NCBI RefSeq assembly: GCF_016906535.1
Contig: NC_057371.1
Span: forward strand, 496,001 to 560,000
Direction of reading: 5' to 3'
Length of the DNA stretch: 64,000 nucleotides
Source: Rhizoctonia solani
Taxonomy: Eukaryota; Basidiomycota; Agaricomycetes; Cantharellales; Ceratobasidiaceae
Positions 1 to 12,650 of this stretch are shown here, one piece after another (position 1 is the stretch's first letter; each line of letters opens with the position of its first letter). A program made the translations under genes and the position numbers. A model generated the notes under the pieces. It worked only from the letters and a program-made list of their open reading frames with translations, was not told the origin of the DNA and ran no database searches.

Positions 1-875
1 ATCCCAGCACGCTCTCACCTTGACCAGCACTCCCATTGTGGATTATAAAGTGCCCTAAATATTGTCTATTGTGGTATTCGGTATGTAAAGACAGATGGGA
101 CCAGTTAGAATGCCCGGATGATAAGTCTAGGATATATGTATACGTAGTGGTGGTGGTAAAATGGTCAGCCGACCTTGACCGACCTTTCCTATCACTGGAT
201 CCGAATTGGGAATTTCCTCACGACCAAGAGATGGTCACGTGGCTAATCGGGAGAGGACGGAGTCCCACCAAACGTCATTATCATAATACGTGTATCAGTG
301 TTATCAGTCTACCTTATCGTGTCTTATCATGAAACGCGCTTTGAATAGTCAGTCTCTCATGCCTAACGAGCCTCTACGACTACTTGGCCGCTCTTTGTTT
401 GGCAACCTCGTCATAGTCACCTGACTCCCTGAATGTTGCTCCGAAACCGTTGACACAATTACCAGATCGGGGTGCAGTAATACGGGGCAACGTGTAAAAA
501 CCGTGCACCTCTCGGCATGATTGCTTCATATTACGATATACCTAAACGCACCACTTTTGTGTACTGTAATTATTCGGCTCTCCCACTATGTCAACGTCGT
601 TCGTACTCAATCACTTCGCTATTCCCTCGAAGTCCTCTCCAACATGAAATATTGAGCCTATCTGTGTATACGATTGCTATATAAAAAAGCATCGATCGTT
701 CCAGCCAAGCTCCGGCACAAAAGATAGTTTAGAGCTGGTTCTCTTAGGTGAACAACCAAGAACATTCATAGAGCCATTTGCCGTGTTCCTACAAGAGTTC
801 ATATATGCTCCTGTATTATTTGTACTACAATTGAAGAAGGGCTGTCATAATTGTATGAAGATGGGAAGAGTTCTC
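1..875. other. intergenic, nothing recognised
   Basis: I see no convincing coding exon here. Short open frames exist on the plus strand near the left edge, but they show no domain, no splice-site support and no resemblance to other genes in the window. The right end is the 3' flank of the decayed regulator that ends at 876. Confidence 0.5.
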
Positions 876-2970
876 CTATATAGGAATAACCACGCGCCTC
901 GATTGAGCATAGTCTTCCATGTAACAGGTACTCCTAGCCCCACCGTGCCACAAGTGATATAAAACCTCACTGAACTGCAGCCCGTCAAAAATCCAGACTC
1001 GGGTATGCCTAAACGAGCGCAGCTTCTCGTACACGGAATCCTGTGCTTCTCTAACCGTGCCACCACGCCCACCTGTGAGCCAAATAGAGTCAGGAGATGA
1101 TCTCGGGATGTATATACCAAGCTTACAACGACACAGTGCGCAAACATTTGTGTGCCGATGCGTAAGTTGGCTACTGATTCGGCGAGCTCAAATATTTGGT
1201 CTACTGAAAACTGTACACGGGGATCATGAGATGAAACCCCACACATGCCCTTGCAATATCACTTGAATGCACGACCAAAAATGTCAGGACAAGGGGGGAC
1301 ATACCATGTAGATATAAATCAGCGCTAAATGTCTCCAGCCTTCTTGCACCGCAGCTCTCGCCACGTTCAAGTTGGCATGGCCGGTAGTTGAAGCCCCGTC
1401 TAACAAAGCAGGTGATGGCCCCCATCAAGACTCGCTTCTCCAGCGTTTGCCAATCATCAAGAGCAACGCTTGAGCGAGCCTCCATGAATTGACTTGCGAT
1501 ATAATCTGCAAGAGTGTAGCTGGAGCTCCATAATTCCATCGAATCCATAAGCTTCAGAGTCGCATCCGCGATCGTACCCATTCCGCCAAGGTTGGAACCC
1601 CAAGTAAGAGTGCTACGACTGTGTCATACAAAACAAACCGCCTAAGCTCGTTCCGGGGTCCGTTGATAGTGCGACAAAATGAAACCACTAGGTTTCCGTT
1701 GGTGTCTTCCATAAGTGAGTTTGAATCAGAAGCTACAGTCTGCAGAAACCTCGGCAATGCCCTTTGAAATGTAGTATATCCCGAGACATTATCTACCAGA
1801 GCAAATTTTAGAAAGGCTAGCTAGTGAGGGGTACTGTTCGTTATACCTATATTCTGAGACAAATAAACCATTTACCTCGAGTTGGGCCATGAGACAGTCT
1901 CCAGTATCATTGGTTGGTGGATTGTTGGGGGAGCCTGTAGTAATATTTTGTTCGAGCCTGTCAATCCAATCAATATATCCAGAGGCCAGCGGACCATGGT
2001 TCTGGGGGCTCTGATAGAGGGACTGAAGAATCGTGGCCGTCAAATACATTATCCACATTATTCTTTTCGATTCTCGAAACTGATTCATCAGGGAGCTAAG
2101 AGTTGCAGGCGGAGGGGGCATAAACCAATAGCTAACACGTAACGAGCAATCTACAGAGTCGTCATCATAATAGCATACGCCAGGTCAGGTAGTTTACTTA
2201 CACTCGTGAAGCTTGCATGAAAAATGGGCTTCCCTTGTGGCTTTCCTCGCGTCTACTGAAGGGGGATTAACTGACAGAACGCTTCTAAAGCTTTCATTAT
2301 ATCGACCCCGGAGGTACTCGCGCTGGATTTTGTAGCGGCCAATCGCCTAGCACGAGAAGGTCGATGGGTCGATGCACGCGAATAAGCTGTCAATCGATTT
2401 GACTCCTGCGGCCATAAGCGATCGAAATCCTCTGAGCAAGCTGAAGTAAAACTGTTCTCATTGGGCATCTGAGCAGATCCATCAATCCTACATGAAGGTC
2501 CTGTTCCCATAACGGAAGGGCTGGCGACGCAGTCTATGTTTACATTAGAATCTAATCGATCTTCGGATGGTTCTGTAGTGGCAGAATTTATTTCCTAAAC
2601 ATCCGAAGACCAACTAAATGTCAGTGGAAGAGTTGGTGCGATAGAGACATACGCCTACCTCTGGTTCTGATCTTCCTGCTCTTGCCTGGGCGGTTGGGGA
2701 AACGGACCGCGATTGAAAGGGAACGGACGTGTCAGTGTCTGTGTGACGGACTCTTATACGAGGCTTGATATGATCATAACCAAGGCATTCATATCCGCCT
2801 TTCAGACACCTCTCGCAACACGGTCTGCCTAGGTCGCACTTTTTTCGCCTGAAAACCAAGACTGACGATGAGTCACAGCACGAGGATAAGCCAAGGATAC
2901 CAACCAACCTTCGACGGCATGTCAAGCAGCTAGTAGGAGCCGGTCCAGGTATTGAAGTGATGTAGGGCAT
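876..2970 (-). pseudogene. Zn2Cys6 transcription factor, tandem copy 1, decayed
   Basis: This was a fungal binuclear zinc cluster regulator with a fungal-specific TF domain, which would bind DNA in the nucleus. The ATG at 2970 opens the N-terminus ending in SCLTCRRR. A GT-AG intron splits the cluster, and the next exon continues with RKKCDLGRPCCERC, giving the spacing CX2CX6CX6CX2CX6C. Later blocks match copy 2 and the intact regulator at 40.4 kb: WQTLEK, AAVQEGWRH near the IYIYM block, and the C-terminal tail ending RRVVIPI before a TAG at 876-878. Compared with copy 2, one base is missing near 2265, giving an early stop. The reading frame also shifts more than once between about 1500 and 1600 (region of the YGFDG and APATLLQ blocks). 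I therefore call it a pseudogene. Read errors are the alternative. The target genes are unknown. Confidence 0.72.
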
Positions 2971-4104
2971 CAAGGTTCAAATGGGGTTGATTACCAGGAT
3001 GATACAACATCGCCATTTACAGGTGCCAAGTGAAACTCGCAATTGGGTCGGAATGGCCTGGACAGTGATATGGGTGTAATTGCCAGGGATTCTTCGTTGA
3101 GATGGTTGGTGTTAGTTGTCCTCCCAAATAACCGGGCCTACAAATATACGCATCCAAATAGGCCTGGATTCAAAATTGACGATAAACATATGTTTTCTCG
3201 CCATTGGGTGTAGATTGAGATGATCGGGGCTTTTATTTCATGCGACGTGCCTGCGTATTGTGTGCGCTTCGAGTTGAACCCGTGAGCCATGGTTATATTA
3301 TACACATCGGCGCACACAACTCAATCTGTATGTGGATCATCTATATATATGCACAGCGGAAATCCTACGGTACGCTCATCCTAGTGTACCGTACAATCGT
3401 TTACGCGGGCGTTATTTTTGGGTGTTGTATCATGGTATATATTTTGAATAAAAGTATGTGTCGCCTATGATATTCTCCCACATTCTCAAAATCCACAAGC
3501 AAATTGTATCTTTAGAGTAGAATCTATGCTAAGCAGGAGCCAGGCAAAGATAACCACGCAGTACTAGTACTATTCAGATATGGCATGGCTTTTGTACGTT
3601 TTACCTAATATCTCCAGCCAGAATATATGTTTGTATTTTTTTTCTTATGAATACGAGCGCCTGAGTTATTATAGCCTAACTGCCGAGCACAGTGCGGGCC
3701 AAGAGGTGTGCATATATTCAATTAGCGTGTGAGATCTGCGCGCGACCCACACATGTATCACAGCCACCAGGCTTACGTTTCTTTCATTCACTTCTCTCGC
3801 TACAGCTCGACTCGTTTCATTAGCATACATAGATACAAACAGGCTTGTTCCACCCTATATAACCCCTCTCACGTAGATAGAGATACACAATTCCTTCGAT
3901 ACGAGACTGGCAAGTCATCCGATCTTCCCATAAGTCCCGACACCGCCTCGAGCCTGCGTTCGACCTGAGACCGTGTAAATGAAGAGTATTTTTCGACCTA
4001 AATAAATTATCCCTGTGATGGCATGCATACATGTTACTTCCATATATATTTACAAAAGCCATTATTCCATGGTAAGATACACAAAGATAGAAACACGGAT
4101 CCCT
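2971..4104. other. spacer between tandem regulator copies
   Basis: About 1.1 kb, AT-rich in parts (for example 3300-3660), containing only short unsupported open frames. It should hold the promoter of copy 1. I recognise no element in it. Confidence 0.45.
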
Positions 4105-6183
4105 CTACATTGGGATGACTGCGCGCCTCGACTGAACATAGTCTTCCCATGTAACGGGTGCGCCTCCTAGCCCCACACCGTGCCACAAGTGGTACAAAGC
4201 CCGACTGAAATCTGTTCCGTCAAAGAGACAGGCTCGGGCATATTAAAAGAGCGCAGCTTCTACGCGGCGACCCTATGTTTCTCTAACCGAGCTGCCACGC
4301 CCACCTGTGGATCCAGTCCAGATCAGAAGGCCGCTTTGAGATGTATATGCCATACTTACAACAACACAGTGTGTAACTAGATGCACATCCATCTGTAAAC
4401 TATTCGCTGATTCGCTAAGCTCAAATATTCGGTGAACTGAGGCCTGTACACGGGGATCGTAGGACGAAGCCCCGCATATACCCTAGAAACACTATCTGAG
4501 TATGCACTAGGTGCGTGAAGCAGGGAAAGAACATGCCATATAAATATAAATCAATACTACATGTCTCCAGCCTTCTTGCACCGCATTCCTTGCTACGCTA
4601 GCAGGATCGGCACTGGAAGCCTCATCTAGTAAAGCATATGATGACTCCCATCCTAAACTTGCTTCTCTAACGTTTGCCAATCATCGAGAGCAACTCTCGA
4701 GCAATATCTCCATGAGTTTACTTGCGACACAATCTGGAGAAGCGCCGTAGGAATCCCATACGACCATTCGAACCCTTGTGGCTCAGGACCATATTCGTGG
4801 TTGTACCCGTACTCTGCCAAGGGTGGAACTCCAAATAAGAATGCTACGATGGTGTCATATGTAGCGAACCTTCTAAGTTCGTTCCGAGGCCCAGTAAGCG
4901 CGTAAGAAAACGAAATCACTAGCCACCCGTTAGCGTCTTCCATCAGTGAGTTCGAGTCCATGGATGAGATCTTAAGAAACTTGGGTAGCGCTCTTTTGAG
5001 TAGAGCATACCCTGAAACACTATCAGCCACGGCAAACTTCAAGAACGCTAGCTGGCATAAGTTGTAGTTGGTCATCCCTACATGGCCTACTAAGAAAAGC
5101 ATTTACCTCAAGATGAGCCATCAGACGTTCTGACATATCGCTCAATGACAGATTGTGACGAGAGTCTGTAGTAAACTTTTGTTCAAATGTATCGATCCAA
5201 GCAATGTATTTGGTTGAGGCCGGAACACAAGCTTGGGAGACCTGTTCAAATGACTGGAAGATGCTAGCTGTCAAATACATTATCCATATTATTCTTTTCG
5301 ATCCCCCAAATTGGTTCGCCAGGGAACCAAGCGCCGTCAGCGGAGGAGGCATAAACCAATAGCTAACACGCAACAAACAATCTACAGAGTTGTCATTGCA
5401 TAACACACCAGGTCAGGTAGTTTACTTACACTCGTGAAGCTTGCGTGAAAAATGAGCTTCCCTTGTGGCCTTTCTCGCGTCTACTGAAGGAGGGACTGAC
5501 TGACAGAACGCTTCTACAGCTTTCATTATATCTATCGCTGGATCCTCCCTGGATTTTGCATCCATCAATTGCCTGGCACGAAAAGGTTGGTGAGTCGATA
5601 TACACGAATAAGTCAGTCGGTTTGACTCTTGTGGCCATGAACGATCGAATTCTTCTGAAAGGGTGGTGTCGCTTTTGTTAGCCACATGAACAGGTCTCCC
5701 GATCATATATAACAGTCCTGCTCCTAAAATGGAAGGCCTAGCGATGTAGTTCGTATTTCCATTGGCTGGATCCCACTGATCTTCCGACTTAGGGGTAATG
5801 GAGTTACTTGCCTAACGTCGAATGAACTTAGGGTTAGCGCGCAGGCTAAAGTTGCGGTATCGTTCGTTTACCTCTGGTTGTAATCCTCGTGCTTCTGTTT
5901 GAGCTGGTGCAGGTGCAGGCCACGATTGAGACGGAACAGGCATGGCAAGATCTGTGTTACGGGATTTCATACGCTGCTTGATATGATCATAGCCAAGGCA
6001 GTCATGTCCGCCTTTCAAGCACCTCTCACAGTACGGCCTGGCCAGGTCGCACTTTTTTCGCCTAAAAACCAAGACTGACGATGAGTCACAGCGCGAGAAT
6101 AGGCCAGGGATACTAATAAACCTTCGATGGCACGTTAAACAACTAGTAGGAGCTGGTCCAGGCGCTGAAACCACGGGAGGCAT
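4105..6183 (-). pseudogene. Zn2Cys6 transcription factor, tandem copy 2, probably decayed
   Basis: Paralogue of the neighbouring copy, in the same orientation. The ATG at 6183 begins MPPVVSAPGPAPTSCLTC. The zinc cluster is split by an intron and resumes as RKKCDLARPYCERC. Downstream exons hold EEFDRSWPQESNRL, an exon with VSYWFMPPPLTALGSL, and an exon with NSLMEDANGWLVISF and GPRNELRRFATYDTIVAF. The last recognisable exon ends SRRAVIPM at 4105. This copy is better preserved than copy 1: it keeps the block around 5500 that is frameshifted in copy 1, and the GFEWSYGIP block near 4760. However, the frame after WQTLEK hits a TAG at 4653-4655 while the homologous sequence continues in another frame. 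Near 4240 one base is missing relative to copy 1. Two lesions make a functional product unlikely unless splicing avoids them. Confidence 0.65.
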
Positions 6184-7236
6184 TGAGATTCGACCAATAG
6201 TACAGTAAATGTCAAGGTAAATACTATCACCACCTTGTGCCGGTAGCGCGGTGTTTTCGGTCATCACGTGACATTTTATATGTAAATTGGGTCTTATTCG
6301 GTTTCTGTAAGACACGGGGAAAGCTATTCAACGAGAGATGAAATTAAAGCAGCTACAAACACACTGGATGAGCGATGGAGGAGAGTTTAGTACAGTAGAT
6401 TAGACTGGCTTTATGTCTATGAGGATATTGCGGATCTAAAGCCAATATGCAAGCGGGAACCTGCCGTACGAGGCATCCCAGTTATGCTATAAATGTCTGT
6501 GATACGCATATACGAGCCATCTGAAATGCCCTACATGTGAGTGAGATATGAAGCCACAGATAGCTCCTAGATTTTCGAAGAACCTGAACAGATCCTTAGG
6601 CTTGATATTCCTCTTGGCCGATATCCTGTATTTCCTACTGTCTCCACAGTAAACGACAGAGTAACAGAAGAAAGGCACATGGTTTGTTCTCCTAATTCTA
6701 TGAAGGTAGTACTAATTACTATTGGTTGCAAGACAAGCGGTTGTATTCCTTAGGATTCTGACAACTCTACATACAAATAACGATAAGATAGAAGTATGGT
6801 GACCTCATATATTATAGTAGGCTTGTAGCAATAAGTTAACGGTTCGAACTCCCGGCCAGTAGCTGAATGGTGCCCCACACCCAAACTAAGGGGGTACTGT
6901 CAAGAATCCCCGACAGTGATAAGACAGGTCCGGTGTTCGGCCAAATCGAACTTATTTGGTGCTCTGAGAAGCCAAACAATGATAACCTCTTTCAAAAACT
7001 GATTTGATGAGAGACGGGTAGTTAGCCACCGAGTTTACAGGCTTTGCGCTTGACGTCTACGGGCTTCTTCTCAGCCTCAAGATTGGCCGAGTTGGATACA
7101 TCAACTCACATCGCTGTCTTCTCCGTGCTCAATACCGAGTGTGCTATCATGGCTTCTAATATATCCGGCCGGGTCTGCGATCATTCCCAGTGTATTTTCT
7201 GTGCCCAGCTAATCCACATATTGTTAAAAGCTACCG
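6184..7236. other. intergenic, nothing recognised
   Basis: Upstream flank of regulator copy 2 and 3' flank of the inverted membrane-protein copy. A GGTTCGAACTC string at about 6841-6851 resembles a tRNA B box, but its flanks do not form a T stem. I see no coding exon. Confidence 0.45.
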
Positions 7237-8782
7237 TTACATTAATATGTCTGAATATTCGATACGTACATTAGGCATTGGTATTGCAAACGCTGGATCG
7301 CTGATCCTGTCTATCTCCGATGTTTGTATGGTTGGGAGTTCAGGAGAACGATCCCTTTCAAATCGGCGGCGGATGAAATCTTGTCTAGGATGGGTCATGA
7401 ATGATAAATGAGTTTTCAAACTTGAATTTTAGGTTGAAATATACTAAGTGAACGGCTTACCCTAATAGGTTTACCATAAGAGAAAGGTTGCAAAACTTTG
7501 CTAAGGGTAGATTATGATGAGATCTTAATTCATAGCCCAAGATACAGATTTCGAACCATTTATGCCTCCAACAATAACGTTCAGGGGTTGAGAACCTGAC
7601 TGAATCTATGGACGTAGTATCCGTGACTATCTGGGGTGTTATGGGGCGCATACAGCTCAACTTACAATGTACCCATTGATAATGGAAACGGTTAATAGGA
7701 TCAATGGTGGGGCTGCTGAAGCCTGGTTAAGGCTCAGTTAGAGCATCGTGGGTTTGGTTAGAAAGTATTCATGGCCTCACCCAAGTAATTTCCAGATTGC
7801 ATTGAAGATCCCGTCATGTTCACGGAGTCCTGGAGATCAGAATTAAGAATTTAGTGAACTTGAGGTTAAATATATAACACACCTGTGCGTGTCCGACATA
7901 TAAAGACAATTGCTAGATTACTCGTTAGCCATTTGTGGCGTTAAGTGGACTGAGGTTAACTCACTTGTGGTCGTTACGAAAATCCGTTTAAGGGAGCAGC
8001 AAAGGCATATAATTACTAAGGAAGAGGGGTTAGATAACTCGAGTATAAATACAGTCAGTCGATATCCTGCATACATGCAATTCTGCTCTATGATAAGATT
8101 AGCACCGGCAAATCTCGCAAGTACAACGTAAACAAAATTGTTGTAGAACCTTACACTTGTCATAGGAGTTGGCCCAGCTCTCCGGCCTGGATTGCCAAGA
8201 GACTCCTAAACTCAGCTTTAGTGTTCACTTTTCGTCTTGGAACGAAGGGTGGCGCACAGTTAGGAAGCCTGATACCAAAGAAACTATCATGAGAATGATG
8301 AGGGGGACAATCAATAGCGTATTTTGATTGAAAATTCGCCAACATCGGTGGATGAAAAACATCTGTACCGGAACGCCAATGACAGTTGTTATCATCATGA
8401 ATGCAGTCCCTAACTTTGAGCTTTTGAGCTGAAATCGAAGGATGTATGTTCTGGATCGAAATACTTACGGCTTGCGTAGGAGCTGTGGTATTGAATAACT
8501 CTGATCCCTGAATGAAAGTCAAGACTGTCTGCGTTAGACTCAACACGTTCACTATTAGCACGTAAGCTTTGAACCATAAGGGTCGTTGATTGATTGATCT
8601 GGAGCTGAAAAACGAGGCTAGCATTGAAACCAAGATGCCTGAGGAGTTAGCGGAATCAGTTTATGCCGATACGTGAATCGGAGGCGAGCCTATATCACCT
8701 TGTAACAAGCACTGCAAGACCACCAGCACAAAAAAGTGTGTGGGGTTTACCCATAGGGTGCAACAATGCCCTCGAGGCCCAT
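7237..8782 (-). pseudogene. DUF6534-like seven-helix membrane protein, inverted decayed copy (D)
   Basis: A fourth member of the membrane-protein family found at 19.8, 23.6 and 26.5 kb, but on the opposite strand. In gene order I find a hydrophobic block ending VLQCLLQ (about 8700-8735); PLWFKAYVLIVNVLSLTQ (about 8525-8590); FFIHRCWRIFNQ (about 8330-8365); VIICLCCSL (about 8000); LSLMVNLLG just before a GTAAGC donor (about 7457); and RQDFIRRRFERDRS (7345-7386), matching RQGYIRR of the other copies. The block for the sixth helix and for FYMTAIFTT is poorly preserved and contains a TGA. The only nearby ATG (8782) is not in frame with the first block. Order and spacing of the blocks show a once full-length gene. 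Missing start and damaged middle suggest decay, although an unusual splice pattern could rescue parts. Confidence 0.6.
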
Positions 8783-10452
8783 GTCAGCTTTACAAACCGA
8801 GGGAGAAACAGACACACAGGTTTCTTATGCCCAACCTAAATAGTAGTCACCGCCTCAGCTTATTTGCAGTGTAACGCCGAGCCCATATTACTCGGTGAAT
8901 TCTTTGCATCTGTTCTAATTTCAAGTCGAATTTAAATTGTATTTCGATACTTAGTAATTGTGTGGGTGTTAGCCTACCTGCGCCCGGCGCGGTGAGATTT
9001 CACTGAGCTAAGCCCGACCTCGGCCAAAGTGCAGCAGGATCAAATGTTACCAATCATAGGTAGAGACGTTAACCTGAATTCCGGTTTCAAATACCAACTT
9101 GATCAAATTTTATGTATGAATGTATGCTAGGGGTGAATTTGGACTCAATGTGAAACCTTAGTTCTGATAGAGTATCGATAGATCTTTTAATTCACTGTGA
9201 ATGACTGTAAAAACAAAACGACCTCAAGTGATGAAGTTTCGAGCCACATCCTGTCCTCGATGATATTTCTGCTTCAGCCTCAGGGCTCATACCACAGACT
9301 AGGTCCGATCCATGCATCTAAAAGAGTGGGAGTTACAGGCTTATAGGTAAGAGAAGGCATGATCGTAGCAACGCACTGAGTCCCAGCCACGATCTATCCC
9401 CGGCTCAGAGAGACCCAGTAGGAAAGACGACCCCCGACCAGGCGTTGGAATACCATGTTACGGGGCGGAACGCGCGTAATGCCGCATGCGGCATTGCCCC
9501 TCCCTATTTCTTCTTGTCGATCGTTTTTGTCATCTTCATCTTGATCTACGCTCATGTGCGTCATCTCTTGTGCCTAATCTTTGTTTATATGTGATTGATG
9601 GACATTTGGGCCGAGATGAACTGAACAACCGGAATATTGTGGACAGGAAGACATCTAAGCAATACTCGATTCTGTTGCTCATCTACTGGGAGCCCACCGT
9701 GCATTTCATGATATTATTGATTCTAATTCCACGGGGCTTTCTCAGGGCAACCAACATATTCGAATTAGCATCTACACCGGATGAATATCGCTGTATCATT
9801 TACGAGAGTAAGTGTATGAGACTTGCTGTGGGCTATACATGGTATACTTAGAAATAACTTCCAGACCATCAAGAATTCAGGCTGCATGGTCCTTCCATCC
9901 GCTCAGCTGGCTGCCGAGATGGCCTGCGTTCTTAGACACGCATACGTACACTAAGGGTATACATGCCCGTTTGCTTAGAATGAGTTAGGCGGAAAGATGT
10001 CGGGATCTAATGTCCTCAGCCTTCTTTGTCGCCAGTAATATCTAGTATCCAGGACCTTAATGCATCACTTGTACCTTGATTTACACTCTTGTCTCTGAGC
10101 TCATGATCTCGGGCCGCCTATATCAAATTATCCTTATACTGATCGCGCTGGTCTTACAAACATACTTTATGGAGATTTTCATAACTCTGGAATTGAACCA
10201 AACAGAGCTTAAATCCGGTTGAATGCGACCATAAAGCAAGCATGGTTAACCCGGCGCTTGGGGCATGGTAATGATCATCGGATGATCTCACGTAAGGACT
10301 CAGAGCAGTTCGCAAATAATTTTATTTGACGACAGCGGCAAGATTGAAGTGATCCACGAGCGACCAAAGGCCTGGATTAAAGTGTTGGATTTGAAGCATT
10401 TTATTCAACAGGTGTGCCCGCCAAGGCGGGATCTATTTTACGAACGCCCTGT
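8783..10452. other. intergenic, nothing recognised
   Basis: About 1.7 kb. A 120-codon open frame on the plus strand (9486-9851) has no recognisable motif and no clear splice context, so I do not call it. The right end is the 3' flank of atp4. Confidence 0.4.
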
Positions 10453-11484
10453 TCAGATGGCCTTGGACTTGACAAGTTCTACAAGTACAAAAGTTAATAG
10501 CGTACTGGGGACGGTCGGTAGAGTTTGACTCACGCTCAACCTCAGCAATTGCGCTGTTCAAGATATCTTGCTGGTTCTTGGCATCCGTCAAGCTCTTGGT
10601 GACACGCTCGATAACAGCCTTGGCCAAATCAGCCTGCTCGCTCTCCTTCTCCTGTTGCTCGTAACGAACCCACGAGTCAAGGACAGCCTTGACCTCAGTT
10701 GCAACGGCGACCTTTTGGCGGGTGAATGCCTCGTGCTCCAACTTGGCAGTCTCCTTGGAGAGGGCAAAGAGGCCTTTGGTAACATCTACGACATCCTTCA
10801 TTTGCTGCACAGCATCAATGCGAGCAGTGACGGCCTGAGTGTGCTCTTTGCGGGTCGAGTTGAGGATGTTACGGATGCGCTGGAAATTAATTTGTATAGG
10901 TATTCTGGAACACTACGGATCAATGAAATATGGATAGTCACGTACGTTAATGTGACCCTCGGTCCACTCTTTGTACGGATCCTTGAGAATGCGAGCGAGG
11001 AGAGTGAACATGATGGCAGTTCCGACAAGAACAATTGTCTCCTCGTTTACGACATAGAGTTCCTGGGAGATCGCGGCAGCGGCAACACCAGTACCGAGGA
11101 CGACAGTACCAGTTTTGCTGATCAAGGAGTTTCCAGGGAGAGATTCGATGATAGCATTGGCGCGTTGCTCAGGAGGAGGCCTCGATGCTAGAAGAGGTAT
11201 TAGGGTCCAACTAGTTATGCAATCCTGGAGTTGACTAACCATCGGAGTACTGGCGACTACAAATGAGATGATAGAAGGTTTTAGCTACGTACTATATGCA
11301 TAATATTTTCATTAAAAGATCGCACCTGGGCACCACTGCAAGGCGTGGGATCGCCGTAGCTTGCCTGCGTAAAAGGGACGCTAAATAATTTCGTAAAATC
11401 GCTTTAAAAATTTTTAAAGCATAATATCAGTACATAATACTTACAGGAGCCCCGGAGCGACTGGATAGCAAAACGAGAGGCCAT
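10453..11484 (-). CDS. atp4: mitochondrial F1Fo ATP synthase subunit 4 (subunit b)
   Basis: Peripheral-stalk subunit of ATP synthase in the inner mitochondrial membrane; it ties F1 to Fo. The ATG at 11484 starts MASRFAIQSLRG, a typical matrix targeting leader. I read six exons: 11445-11484, 11326-11335 (10 nt), 11240-11256 (17 nt), 10946-11187, 10534-10879 and 10453-10478. Together they give 226 aa with phase kept at every junction. The two tiny exons supply LVPSRQYSD, completing the leader before the conserved PPPEQRANAI and LPGNSLISKTG. Two hydrophobic segments follow (VVLGTGVAAAAIS, then ETIVLVGTAIMFTLLA), then the long charged helix typical of subunit b. The final exon restores the family end VEQLVKSKAI; reading through the last intron instead gives an unlike tail. 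The family is usually 200-250 aa. Single-copy housekeeping gene. Confidence 0.93.
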
Positions 11485-12347
11485 CGTCTAAGTGGTGAGG
11501 GTGTGGTCGAATCTGAGTTGCAAATTACACAATCCGGAATGACCGGGTCAGCCGGGGCCAATCGGAAGCAAAATGCCAATTCGAAAAGTCGAGTGGACAG
11601 GTGTAGAAGTCGACACCATTGTATGCGTTATTACCCAACCATAGTATGAGGAGAATGTTATGCTAAAGAGCTTCAATCCTCGTTAATGTATAGAGAGGAT
11701 TAATTAAGATTTCGAAGCTCGTTCAAGTACCAACTACAGTCAAGTGTCACGCAAAGGCGCTCCTCCAGAAATTGACAGATGGCGCACAGCAGCAAATAAA
11801 AGGAGTCGTTGTTGTGAAAGTGTAGCACCTGAAGCTCGATCGTTTTCTAGGCATATTCGATTTACCAAGTTAACTAAGTATACTGAGCTGTCGTGACTTC
11901 GTATGTTCAACCGATGACCCGTTATCATTGGACGAGAGTAAAGATAACGACTAGCATGATAGTGGGTACCCAATACTGGACAGAAGATAGCTTTCAGAGG
12001 AGTGATTTGACGTTTGGGTTTCGATGAATGGATATATTTGCTTATACTATGGAGATGTGTATGCGAAAGTTTGGAGCATATATCTTTTGCTCATATATAG
12101 TCTCCACTATTGCCAGCTCGACCCGGCTACTCGTACCAGCAATCACGCTTCCTGCAAGCTTTCGGTACATTCTGGATAACACCCATTAAGCGCTCGGATT
12201 ATCTCATCAAACGTCGAACGCCAACGGCTTTTTGTGATAACCACTGGTTCCAAATCACAACTTCGTTCATGCCGTTTTCGACCAAATCAACTGCTTGAAG
12301 CCACGAACTAGCCCGGAAATCCTGGCCCCTGGATAAATCAAACCGGA
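11485..12347. promoter_or_regulatory. divergent atp4/pet117 upstream region
   Basis: About 860 bp between the starts of atp4 (minus) and pet117 (plus), both respiratory-chain genes. It must hold both promoters. Short open frames inside (11740-11973, 12110-12298) show nothing recognisable. I cannot point to a specific binding site. Confidence 0.4.
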
Positions 12348-12650
12348 ATGTCGCGTGCTGCCAAAATTACGCTCTTCACTTCGGTCGTGTTTGCAGGATT
12401 GGCGGTATGGGGAGTGCATGCTCAGCAGCGGAAAGAACAAGAAGCAAGTGGTCTTCGTATCTGAGGTCTAACGGTGTCATGATCCAATCCCATATCAACA
12501 GACAATGTCATGGGTGTCATAAGGGATGAAGCTAGGCAAGCAGCCAAGAAGAAGCAGCGGGAACAGGAGTTGCTTGAGTCGATGAAGAAGCGAGAAATCT
12601 ATGAGCGCGTGCAGACGGTCGGACCAGGCTCCAACACCCCAATATCTTAA
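12348..12650 (+). CDS. pet117: cytochrome c oxidase assembly factor Pet117
   Basis: Small inner-membrane protein needed to assemble cytochrome c oxidase in fungi. It starts MSRAAKITLFTSVVFAG with a single N-terminal hydrophobic helix, followed by GVHAQQRKEQEA, then a charged helical tail. There are two exons: 12348-12456 and 12502-12650. The donor is GTATCT and the acceptor TCAACAG; phase is kept and the junction reads SGLHNVMGVIRDEARQ, matching the family core (G-x-hydrophobic-x-D-E). The product is 85 aa, within the usual size of this short family. The tail is rich in Lys, Arg, Gln and Glu and ends GSNTPIS. Identification rests on the MSRAxKIT start, the GVH motif and the length. It lies divergently from atp4, another respiratory gene, which may only be chance. 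Confidence 0.85.

Noticed and set aside
6836..6870. GGTTCGAACTC string resembling a tRNA B box
   Set aside because: The bases on either side do not form a five-pair T stem, and no A box or acceptor stem is found upstream.
9486..9851. 120-codon plus-strand frame
   Set aside because: No recognisable motif, no splice partner and odd composition; not enough to call a gene.
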